The position numbers were made by a program, and so were the translations under genes. 6,071 nucleotides of DNA. It comes from CAYOID01 sp964573115 (GTDB taxonomy: Bacteria; Desulfobacterota; Desulfovibrionia; Desulfovibrionales; Desulfothermaceae). Under the pieces are notes generated by a model that worked only from the letters and a program-made list of their open reading frames with translations, made no database searches and was not told the origin of the DNA. Of this stretch, positions 1-5,417 are shown piece by piece. The DNA lies in the NCBI GenBank assembly GCA_964573115.1, contig CAZNIP010000149.1, positions 1 to 6,071 of the forward strand, written 5' to 3'. Numbering within the stretch: the first letter of the stretch is position 1; the number at the start of each line of letters is the position of its first letter.

Positions 1-1
1 C

Positions 2-508
2 ACCACACTGCGTCTTCTGGACATGGGCACTCCGGGCTACATGGTGGCCAGTTCACTCCGGGCGGTGGCATCCCAGCGCCTGGTTCGCCGCCTCTGTCCC
101 AACTGCATCCATCCCGACCTTCTGGATGTGGCCAAGCGGAACTGGGTCAAATCGGTTCTTGACGAACCTGTCCACTCATCGACGTTCCAGAAGGGCGCTG
201 GCTGCTCCCAGTGCAACAACACCGGCTACCAGGGCCGCATCGGGGTGTTCGAGCTTCTGGAGATCGATGAACGGCTGGCCGAAGCGTTGCGAAGCGACGA
301 CACCACTGCCTTTACTAGGGACGCACAGCAACAGAAAGGCTTCCAGCCATTCATGCATCATGCCATGGACTACGCCCTGCAGGGGATCACCAGCCTGGAT
401 GAGGTCCTGCGAATCAGCGGTCAAACTGAAGATTTCTCATGGGAGACTGAAGGAGAGGTTCCTGAAGCAGAGGACGATGAGCTGACCTCTGTCGAGGCCC
501 AGCTCTGA
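2..508 (+). CDS. mshE: MshE, pilus extension ATPase (GspE/PilB family), C-terminal part only
   Basis: This is the 3' end of a secretion/pilus assembly ATPase; the reading frame is open from base 2, so the true start lies upstream. The visible 168 residues begin at the TLRLLDMG segment and continue through SSLRAVASQRLVRRLCPNC, which is typical of the end of the GspE/PilB ATPase core. A zinc-type tetracysteine element follows: CPNC at fragment residues 32-35 and CSQC at 68-71, then GYQGRIGVFELLEI. The Walker A and B motifs and any MshEN (c-di-GMP-binding) N-terminal domain would lie outside the window. The protein ends in an acidic tail rich in Glu and Asp. Family knowledge says this cytoplasmic hexamer hydrolyses ATP to drive pilin polymerisation through MshG. 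The name mshE rather than gspE or pilB rests on the MSHA gene order downstream. Confidence 0.9.
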   Translation, partial: TTLRLLDMGTPGYMVASSLRAVASQRLVRRLCPNCIHPDLLDVAKRNWVKSVLDEPVHSSTFQKGAGCSQCNNTGYQGRIGVFELLEIDERLAEALRSDDTTAFTRDAQQQKGFQPFMHHAMDYALQGITSLDEVLRISGQTEDFSWETEGEVPEAEDDELTSVEAQL

Positions 509-544
509 TTCCAGCCCAGCAGGCGACCGGGCTGAAATCAGAGC
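502..544 (+). promoter_or_regulatory. Long imperfect hairpin spanning the mshE stop codon
   Basis: An inverted repeat begins inside the last mshE codons. The outer arms GCTCTGATT (502-510) and AATCAGAGC (536-544) are perfectly complementary over 9 bases. After one C/A mismatch (511 and 535), the inner arms CAGCCC (512-517) and GGGCTG (529-534) pair for 6 more, leaving an 11-base loop. The mshE TGA at 506-508 lies in the left arm. No T-run follows, so it does not look like a normal intrinsic terminator. It may protect or define an mRNA end between mshE and mshG, or partly limit read-through; that role is inference. Confidence 0.6.
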
Positions 545-579
545 ACAGTTGAATCCAGAAAATCGACGTCTGAGGTCAT

Positions 580-1806
580 ATGCCCCAGTTTCGCTATTCA
601 GCCAGAGATCCCAAAGGTGAGCTTCGAACCGGAAGCCTGCAGGCACAGTCCTCCGCTGCAGTGGCTGATCAGCTCCAGGACAGTGGTCTGATCCCGCTCT
701 CCATAGATGAAACAGTTCAAAGAGAGTCCCTGGTCGAAAAACTCCGCCGGGCAACGAAATTCCAAAAAAAAGCCGACCTCGATGACCTGATCCTCTTTTC
801 CCGCCAGATGTACAGCCTGATTCATGCAGGCATCCCCATCACCAGGTCTCTGAGGGGGATGGTGGACACCGTCAAAAAGAGTCAGATGAAGGCAGCTCTG
901 CAGGACATGATCCAGGAGCTGGAATCCGGTCGGCAGGTCTCTGAAGCCATGGAGGATCATCCGCGCATTTTCCCGGAACTCTTCACCAGCATCATTCAGA
1001 CAGGTGAAGCCAGCGGAAGGCTCGACCAGGCCTTTCTGGACGTCTCCACCTATCTGGAACGGGAAAAAGAGACCAGGATGCGGGTCAAGACCGCCATGCG
1101 CTACCCCACCCTGGTGGTGGTGGCCATCATGGTGGCTGTGGCCATTCTGAGCCTCTTTGTCATTCCCTCTTTTGCCAAGGTTTTCAAGTCGTTTGACACC
1201 CAGCTCCCTCTGCCCACCAGAGTCCTCGTGGCTGTTTCCGACTTTGCGGTGGCATACTGGCCATACATTCTCGGAGCTGGCGTTCTGACGTGGGTGGCCT
1301 TTCGTCAGCTTGTCAACACGCAAAAGGGTCGCCTTTTCTGGGACCGGACCAAGCTGCGAACGCCAATCCTGGGTCATATTGTCCTGCGGGCCAGCCTGGC
1401 CAGGTTTGCCAGAGCCTTTTCCACCGGATTCTCCACTGGGGTGCCACTCCTCCAATCCCTGCAGCTGACGGCCCGGTCCGTTGGGAACAGATATGTCGGC
1501 CGCCATATCCATGACATGCGGGACAGGGTCGAACGCGGGGAAAACCTGACCAACAGCGCTGCGGCCACCAGACTTTTCACCCCCCTGGTTCTGCAGATGC
1601 TGGCCGTTGGGGAGGAAACCGGCAATGTCGACTCCATGCTCTTGGAAGTGGCTGACTTTTACGATCGTGAAGTGGATTACGACATCCGCAACCTGTCCAC
1701 GAATATCGAGCCGATCCTGATCACCATCATCGGGGCCATGGTTCTGATCCTGGCCCTGGGCGTCTTCCTGCCCATGTGGAATCTGGGCACGGCCGCTCTG
1801 GGGTAG
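580..1806 (+). CDS. mshG: MshG, inner-membrane platform protein (GspF/PilC family)
   Basis: This 408-residue polytopic protein matches the usual length of the GspF/PilC family, the inner-membrane platform that couples the cytoplasmic ATPase to pilin assembly. It shows two T2SSF repeats. The first is at about residues 70-193 (LILFSRQMYSLIHAGIPI, then IIQTGEASGRLDQ and TAMRYPTLVVV). The second is at about 272-395 (LARFARAFSTGFSTGVPL, then LAVGEETGNVDSML). Membrane segments are visible near 176-197, 220-241 and 376-398, the last ending in FLPMW just before the C-terminus, as is typical. The ATG follows a TGAGGT motif at 571-576, only a few bases away, and lies 71 bases after mshE with the hairpin between. 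It reads like the immediate partner of mshE. The family is certain; the mshG name rests on context. Confidence 0.93.
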   Translation: MPQFRYSARDPKGELRTGSLQAQSSAAVADQLQDSGLIPLSIDETVQRESLVEKLRRATKFQKKADLDDLILFSRQMYSLIHAGIPITRSLRGMVDTVKKSQMKAALQDMIQELESGRQVSEAMEDHPRIFPELFTSIIQTGEASGRLDQAFLDVSTYLEREKETRMRVKTAMRYPTLVVVAIMVAVAILSLFVIPSFAKVFKSFDTQLPLPTRVLVAVSDFAVAYWPYILGAGVLTWVAFRQLVNTQKGRLFWDRTKLRTPILGHIVLRASLARFARAFSTGFSTGVPLLQSLQLTARSVGNRYVGRHIHDMRDRVERGENLTNSAAATRLFTPLVLQMLAVGEETGNVDSMLLEVADFYDREVDYDIRNLSTNIEPILITIIGAMVLILALGVFLPMWNLGTAALG

Positions 1807-1820
1807 GTGGAGAAGCTTGA

Positions 1821-2342
1821 ATGAGCATGCCCTGGGCCGAACAGTCCTGGACCCGGCAACGACGTGGGCTCAGGTTGTTCGAAGTCGCTCTGGTCATCGG
1901 CCTGATTTCAGTCCTGGTCGTTGTGATCCTGCATCGCCTGGACGATCTGCACAGCAAAGCAGAGCGCCTGGCTGCCCGGGGGGTGATCAGGTCCCTGAAG
2001 GGGGCCGTGCTCATGCACACCGGCACAGGAAAGGACACCCCGGGAACGGCTTCCGGGTCCAATCCCATGGAGCTCATTCAGGACCCGCCAGGCAACTACC
2101 TTGGTGAGCTGGATGATGTTCAACCTGAAGAGATCAAAGGAGGGCAATGGTACTTTGACAGTGACAAGAGCATGCTCGTCTACAAAATTGAAAATGTAGC
2201 AAGCTTTGAATCTGATATGGACGATTCAAATCGGATCTTTTTCTCGTTACGTTCGACACAAAGTATGCAAACTTGCCTACAACATATTCTTGCTTGCGGT
2301 CCTGAGCTATGCCTGGTTTTTGAGAATGAGCACGCATGGTGA
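1821..2342 (+). CDS. Divergent type IV pilin-like protein in the mshF/mshB position
   Basis: This 173-residue protein has a pilin-like N-terminus: a basic leader, then G16 followed by LRLFEVALVIGLI, so Glu21 sits at +5 after a predicted prepilin peptidase cut. The hydrophobic helix covers about residues 22-38. Arg at +2 is atypical and the leader is long (16 residues). The middle carries NPMELIQDPPGNYLGE and GGQWYFDSDKSMLVYKI, a pattern I associate with minor MSHA proteins placed between mshG and mshA. The ATG has GGAG at 1809-1812, 8 bases upstream, and lies 14 bases after the mshG stop, so it is probably co-transcribed. The last 35 residues are less convincing, with three Cys and a change in composition, and the DNA there is AT-rich. 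I cannot decide between MshF and MshB, so I give no symbol. Confidence 0.75.
   Translation: MSMPWAEQSWTRQRRGLRLFEVALVIGLISVLVVVILHRLDDLHSKAERLAARGVIRSLKGAVLMHTGTGKDTPGTASGSNPMELIQDPPGNYLGELDDVQPEEIKGGQWYFDSDKSMLVYKIENVASFESDMDDSNRIFFSLRSTQSMQTCLQHILACGPELCLVFENEHAW
2205..2230 (+). repeat. Perfect 8-base inverted repeat in the end of the pilin-like gene
   Basis: TTTGAATC (2205-2212) is exactly complementary to GATTCAAA (2223-2230), with a 10-base loop. Five T residues lie at 2238-2242, 8 bases from the stem. The stem is AT-rich and therefore weak. It could be a weak terminator, a protein-binding dyad upstream of mshA, or chance in AT-rich DNA. Confidence 0.35.
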
Positions 2343-2397
2343 AGAGGACATGGATCGAGATAAAAGAAAATGTTCAACAGTAGTGCGATTTAATCAA

Positions 2398-2404
2398 AGA
2401 GGAG
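2398..2404 (+). promoter_or_regulatory. Strong ribosome binding site of the major pilin gene
   Basis: AGAGGAG ends 6 bases before the mshA ATG at 2411, the clearest Shine-Dalgarno site in the window. It sits in a 68-base AT-rich spacer (2343-2410) after the pilin-like gene. A major pilin needs far more copies than its minor neighbours, so strong initiation here makes sense. I looked for sigma-70 and sigma-54 promoter elements in 2200-2400 and found no pair with good spacing. Confidence 0.75.
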
Positions 2405-2410
2405 AAAACA

Positions 2411-2863
2411 ATGCACAAACAAGCTGGTTTTACCCTGATCGAACTCGTGGTGGTCATTGTCATTCTGGGCATCCTGGGAGCATTCGCCCTGCCCAAGTTC
2501 GTCGACCTGCAGGGCGACGCCCGGAACGCCACGTTGCGTGGGTTGAAAGGGAGCTTGCACGGTGCGGCATCCTTGGCCCATGCCAAGTCGTTGACCACAG
2601 GAAATTCGACGTCCATCACTGTTGAAGGACAGGCAGTCACTTTAAAATATGGTTACCCTGCAGCAAACAGCGATGGTATCGTCAAGATGTTGCAGGATCT
2701 CAGCGGATTTGACATGAATAGTACTGGATCAGATCCTGCATCAATGACATTTTGGCCCGATGGTGTTTCAACCAATGCTGATTGCCAGGTCACATATCAA
2801 GAAGCTAACGGAACGACAAGTGATGCACCCAACATCACAATCACAGCAACAGACTGCAGCTAA
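2411..2863 (+). CDS. mshA: MshA-type major pilin (type IVa prepilin)
   Basis: This 150-residue prepilin has a short 6-residue leader (MHKQAG) and a canonical cut site before FTLIELVVVIVILG, with Glu11 at +5. LPKFVDLQGDAR then GLKGSLHGAASLAHAK is typical of the MshA helix region. The C-terminal half holds KYGYPAAN and a Cys pair (Cys125 and Cys149) that would close a 23-residue disulfide loop, as in other type IVa pilins. The protein is inserted in the inner membrane, trimmed by prepilin peptidase and polymerised into the fibre. It has the strongest ribosome binding site in the locus, as expected for the major subunit. Codons for residues 1-60 are GC-rich, while those for the variable domain are much more AT-rich (about 44% GC over 2641-2820). 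MshB is the main alternative, since MshA and MshB are similar, but position favours MshA. Confidence 0.88.
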   Translation: MHKQAGFTLIELVVVIVILGILGAFALPKFVDLQGDARNATLRGLKGSLHGAASLAHAKSLTTGNSTSITVEGQAVTLKYGYPAANSDGIVKMLQDLSGFDMNSTGSDPASMTFWPDGVSTNADCQVTYQEANGTTSDAPNITITATDCS

Positions 2864-2871
2864 CACTGAGA

Positions 2872-3420
2872 ATGACCCGACGGGGAGGCCATGAAGAACC
2901 AATCTTGGCCTTTTCCTGCCGGCTTGGGGCACTTGTGGACGAAACACAAAGCATCCTTGCTCGCGACGTGGTTTTTCAAACCCAAGGCTTCACCCTGATC
3001 GAGCTCGTCCTGGTCATGGTCCTTCTGGGCATCCTGTCCTTCTTTGCCCTGCCGCGCTTCTTTGACCTCGATGCCTACCAGGAGCGGGGCATGTTTGACG
3101 AGACCGTGGCCGCAGTGCGCTACGCCCAGAAGCTGGCTGTGGCCAGGGGGTGCCCGGTCCAGGTCCGTTTTTCTTCTCACGGCTATGGACTCTTTGAGCC
3201 CCGCCCGGACTGCAACTCAGCCGACTTTTCGCCACTTCCGGAGGGGCACCCGGTCCAGTCCAGGACGCACAACTCAGTCCCCGTGTCCGTAAATCCAGGT
3301 GGAGCCTCCAAGGCCACCTTTGATGGGCTCGGCCGGGCCGATCAGGACCTGACCGTGACCGTGGGCAGCCGATCCTTTGACATCATTGCCGAAACCGGCT
3401 GTGTGGACGCTGGGCCATGA
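2872..3420 (+). CDS. mshC: MshC-like minor pilin (GspH-type pseudopilin fold)
   Basis: A prepilin motif at residues 39-53 (G, then FTLIELVLVMVLLG; Glu44 at +5) is followed by ALPRFFDLDAYQERGMFDE and AAVRYAQKLAVARGCPVQVRF. This is the MshC signature of a helix leading to a GspH-like beta domain with conserved Cys. Cys94, Cys114 and Cys178 could form disulfides in the periplasm. MshC is a low-abundance subunit needed for pilus assembly. The start is uncertain. ATG at 2872 gives a 39-residue leader, very long for a class III prepilin, with a weak upstream site. GTG at 2968 would give a normal 7-residue leader but lacks a clear ribosome binding site. The gene begins 8 bases after the mshA stop and overlaps mshD by ATGA. 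The identity is firm; the N-terminus is not. Confidence 0.83.
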   Translation: MTRRGGHEEPILAFSCRLGALVDETQSILARDVVFQTQGFTLIELVLVMVLLGILSFFALPRFFDLDAYQERGMFDETVAAVRYAQKLAVARGCPVQVRFSSHGYGLFEPRPDCNSADFSPLPEGHPVQSRTHNSVPVSVNPGGASKATFDGLGRADQDLTVTVGSRSFDIIAETGCVDAGP

Positions 3421-3893
3421 ACGCGCAGAAAGCCCGAAGCCGTCTGCCCTCTCAAAGCGGGGTCACCCTGGTCGAGCTCATCGTGACCATTGTGGTCCTG
3501 GGGGTGGCCCTCACCGGGGTCCTCATGGCCATGCAGTTCACCACCAGGCACAGCGCCGATCCCATGATCGCCCATCAGGCAGCGGCCATAGCCGACTCCT
3601 ACCTGGAAGAGGTCCTGCTCAGGGCTTATGCCGACCCGGACGGGAACGGAACAGGCGAAGTGCGCTCCACTTTTGATGATGTCGACGACTATGACGGGCT
3701 GCTGGACAGTGGGGTCAGGGACCAGCAGAACAGCCTTGTCTCCGGGCTGGAGAACTACTCGGTGTCCGTGGCGGTCAACGCCACAACAGTCGGGCCTCCA
3801 GGGGACACTGTTCCAGCCAGAAAGGTCTCCGTGACCGTGACCCACCCAGCAGGTATGTCCTTCGAGGTCACCGGGCACAGGACAGAGTATTGA
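3417..3893 (+). CDS. mshD: MshD-like minor pilin
   Basis: This 158-residue prepilin-like protein has a 15-residue basic leader (MNAQKARSRLPSQSG), a cut before VTLVELIVTIVVLG and Glu20 at +5. Val replaces the usual Phe at +1. The body shows the family marks DPMIAHQAAAIADSYLEE and FDDVDDYDGL (about residues 86-95), which I recognise as characteristic of MshD, then DQQNSLVSGLENYSVSVAV. It has no Cys, unlike MshA and MshC. The start codon overlaps the mshC stop as ATGA, and no strong ribosome binding site precedes it, so translation is probably coupled to mshC. Known MSHA systems place MshD among the minor pilins that help start or cap the fibre; the exact role here is inferred. Confidence 0.88.
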   Translation: MNAQKARSRLPSQSGVTLVELIVTIVVLGVALTGVLMAMQFTTRHSADPMIAHQAAAIADSYLEEVLLRAYADPDGNGTGEVRSTFDDVDDYDGLLDSGVRDQQNSLVSGLENYSVSVAVNATTVGPPGDTVPARKVSVTVTHPAGMSFEVTGHRTEY

Positions 3894-4004
3894 GAAATAC
3901 TGCTGCAAAGAACAGGTGGCAGCCGCAAGAATTCAGGATCCAGCCCTGCCTCTGGCCAGGCTGGGAGGTCGAGGGTTGAGGGTGGACGGTTGAGGCAAGA
4001 AAAG
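3894..4004 (+). other. Spacer between mshD and mshO
   Basis: This stretch holds no convincing gene. It contains a weak potential stem (CCAGCC at 3940-3945 with GGCTGG at 3959-3964, 13-base loop) directly before the heptad repeats at 3967-3994. No T-run follows. It is the longest spacer in the minor pilin block, whose mshC-mshD and mshP-mshQ junctions overlap. Confidence 0.5.
3967..3994 (+). repeat. Four tandem heptamers (GGTTGAG-type) before mshO
   Basis: The units are GGTCGAG (3967-3973), GGTTGAG (3974-3980), GGTGGAC (3981-3987) and GGTTGAG (3988-3994). The consensus GGTTGAG reads on the other strand as the Asn-Pro-Ser-Thr-Leu type of spurious peptide that I recall from intergenic repeats of deltaproteobacterial genomes; that link is from memory. 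The last unit, with the next G, supplies the TGAGG ribosome binding site for mshO. Confidence 0.6.
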
Positions 4005-4856
4005 ATGCCCCTGTTTGGCCATGACAGACCAATGCGCAGCCATGAGGGTTTCACCATGGTGGAACTCATTGTGGTCGTCGTTCTGGTGGGCATCCTGTCC
4101 ATCCTTGGGGGGACGCTCGTGGTCCGACACATGGAAGGCTACGTGGCCATGTCCAGGAGGGCGGAGCTCGTGGACGCAGCCGAGCAAGCCCTGCGGCGAA
4201 TGCAGCGGGACATTCGCGGGGCCCTGCCCAACAGCATAACCACATTCAAGGGCCAGCAGGGGCTCTGCCTGCTCCATGTTGCCGATGGCGGGAGGTATCG
4301 GTCCAAAGGGCCAGGTGACGTCCTGGACTTTGAGACCGCTGACACCAGCTTCGCCCTCGTCGGTCATCTCTTCCGGGACGATTCAGGCACCATCCCTTCC
4401 GATGTCCACAACGGTTCAGTCGCGATCTACAATACAGGACAGGATCCGGCCAACGCCTACAACCTGGGAAACATGGCCCCGATCTCGAACGTGTTGGCCA
4501 ACAATGCCACTGACGGGTCAGACCGCATCGAGCTTGCATCCTTCACGTTCCCGTACCCCTCTCCCCGGCAGCGCTTCTTCATCGTCGACTCCCAGGTGCG
4601 TTACGTGTGGGACCCGGCTGCCGGGACATTGACCCGATTCGAACAGAACTCCACGGCCATCTCGGATCCCTTGTCGAACTCGCCCGGGGACTGGGGGCAG
4701 GGGGCTCTTGTGTCCAGGCACGTGACCAACGGCACCTTCACCTATCAGCCCGGGACGCCGTCCAGGTCCGGGATGGCCACGCTGAGGCTCACTTTGGCCG
4801 ATGAGGGGGAGCAGGTGACCCTCCTGCACCAGGTCCATGTGATCAATGCGCCGTAA
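4005..4856 (+). CDS. mshO: MshO-like minor pilin
   Basis: This large minor pilin (283 residues from the chosen ATG) has a prepilin cut at G15 before FTMVELIVVVVLVGILS, with Glu20 at +5. Family marks follow: EGYVAMSRRAELVDAAEQAL, RRMQRDIRGALPNSI, SPRQRFFIVDSQVRYVWD with TLTRFEQ, and a C-terminus of GEQVTLLHQVHVINAP, all close to the MshO pattern. I chose ATG 4005 because TGAGG at 3991-3995 lies 9 bases upstream. A TTG at 3990 would lengthen the leader and overlap that site, and ATG 4032 would give a neat 6-residue leader but has no Shine-Dalgarno site. By analogy with GspJ/PilW-type subunits it probably sits in the initiating or tip complex. It is followed by an 84-base spacer and mshP. Confidence 0.88.
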   Translation: MPLFGHDRPMRSHEGFTMVELIVVVVLVGILSILGGTLVVRHMEGYVAMSRRAELVDAAEQALRRMQRDIRGALPNSITTFKGQQGLCLLHVADGGRYRSKGPGDVLDFETADTSFALVGHLFRDDSGTIPSDVHNGSVAIYNTGQDPANAYNLGNMAPISNVLANNATDGSDRIELASFTFPYPSPRQRFFIVDSQVRYVWDPAAGTLTRFEQNSTAISDPLSNSPGDWGQGALVSRHVTNGTFTYQPGTPSRSGMATLRLTLADEGEQVTLLHQVHVINAP

Positions 4857-4940
4857 AAAGAAGCAACTGCACAAACTCAAGGCCCAGGGCAGGAATGCAG
4901 AAGCCGGAGCCAGAAATCTGAAGAATCAGAGAGTGACAAA
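4857..4940 (+). other. Short spacer between mshO and mshP
   Basis: No RNA gene, terminator or clear promoter is visible. An ATG at 4846, overlapping the mshO stop region, opens a different frame that starts with a strongly basic stretch (MRRKKKQLHKLK) and runs on over the start of mshP to 5280. I do not call it a gene, because past about base 5050 it only shadows mshP. A weak purine-rich stretch (AGAGAG at 4928-4933) precedes the mshP ATG. Confidence 0.4.
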
Positions 4941-5417
4941 ATGCACTTTCCAGCGGAACATGATCTTTTGCCCTCTGGGCACCTGCGTCTCAAAACCAGG
5001 GCTGTGGGCCCCAAGGACAGCATTGCACGACGGGCATCAAGGCAATCAGGGATCGGCCTGGTCCAGGCCATCTTCATCCTGGTGGTCTTTTCCGCTCTGG
5101 GGGTCTTCATGGTCAGTCAATTCAGGGTCCAGAACAAGACCACGAGCCTGGCCCAGCAGGGGATCCGGGCCTATTACGCCGCCCAGAGCGGTCTTGAGTG
5201 GGGGTTGCGCAGGGCCCTGGTCGACTCGTCCTGCCAGGCCGGAACCCAGTTCCAGGTCGGTCTTTTTCAGGTCAGTGTGAACTGCACCCAGGGCGCCTAT
5301 CAAGAAGGGGGGCAGAACGTGACCCTCTACTCGGTCTCATCCTTGGCGGAATTTGGACACTACGGCCAGGTGGATCATGTCTCCAGGCGGATCGAAACCC
5401 GGGCGATAGACCAATGA
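4941..5417 (+). CDS. mshP: MshP-like pilus biogenesis protein (GspK/PilX-like)
   Basis: A pilin-like segment at residues 37-57 (G, then IGLVQAIFILVVFSALGVF) is followed by QGIRAYYAAQSGLEWGLRRAL, the hallmark of MshP and of PilX-like minor subunits. Residue +5 is Gln42, not Glu; MshP proteins as I know them also lack Glu here, which in GspK/PilX-type subunits goes with a place at the fibre tip. Cys98 and Cys115 lie 17 residues apart and may pair. The end (VDHVSRRIETRAIDQ) fits the family. ATG 4941 gives a long 37-residue leader; GTG 5004 would shorten it to 16. The stop overlaps the next start as ATGA, so mshP and mshQ are probably translationally coupled. The family call is firm, but the start is less so. 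Confidence 0.83.
   Translation: MHFPAEHDLLPSGHLRLKTRAVGPKDSIARRASRQSGIGLVQAIFILVVFSALGVFMVSQFRVQNKTTSLAQQGIRAYYAAQSGLEWGLRRALVDSSCQAGTQFQVGLFQVSVNCTQGAYQEGGQNVTLYSVSSLAEFGHYGQVDHVSRRIETRAIDQ

Noticed and set aside
502..560. Intrinsic terminator after mshE
   Set aside because: The stem is strong but there is no T-run after 544, and the downstream mshG has no visible promoter of its own.
598..1512. Long open frame of 304 codons on the minus strand inside mshG
   Set aside because: It is antisense to a certain GspF-family gene, is rich in Gly, His and Pro as expected of a GC-rich shadow frame, and shows no family motif.
2200..2410. Sigma-70 or sigma-54 promoter for mshA
   Set aside because: AT-rich hexamer-like pieces exist, but none has both elements at proper spacing, and no GG-N10-GC pair was found where I looked.
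2206..2625. TTG-started + frame of 139 codons with a hydrophobic stretch, reaching into mshA
   Set aside because: It overlaps the conserved mshA start in the wrong frame, has no ribosome binding site that I can see, and no recognised domain.
3342..3908. Minus-strand frame of 188 codons over mshC and mshD
   Set aside because: Both + strand genes have clear prepilin and family motifs; the minus frame has none and looks like an antisense shadow.
4846..5280. Separate small gene starting at ATG 4846
   Set aside because: Beyond about 5050 it covers the conserved mshP region in the wrong frame with a Ser/Trp/Arg-rich product. I kept it only as a question about the mshP leader.
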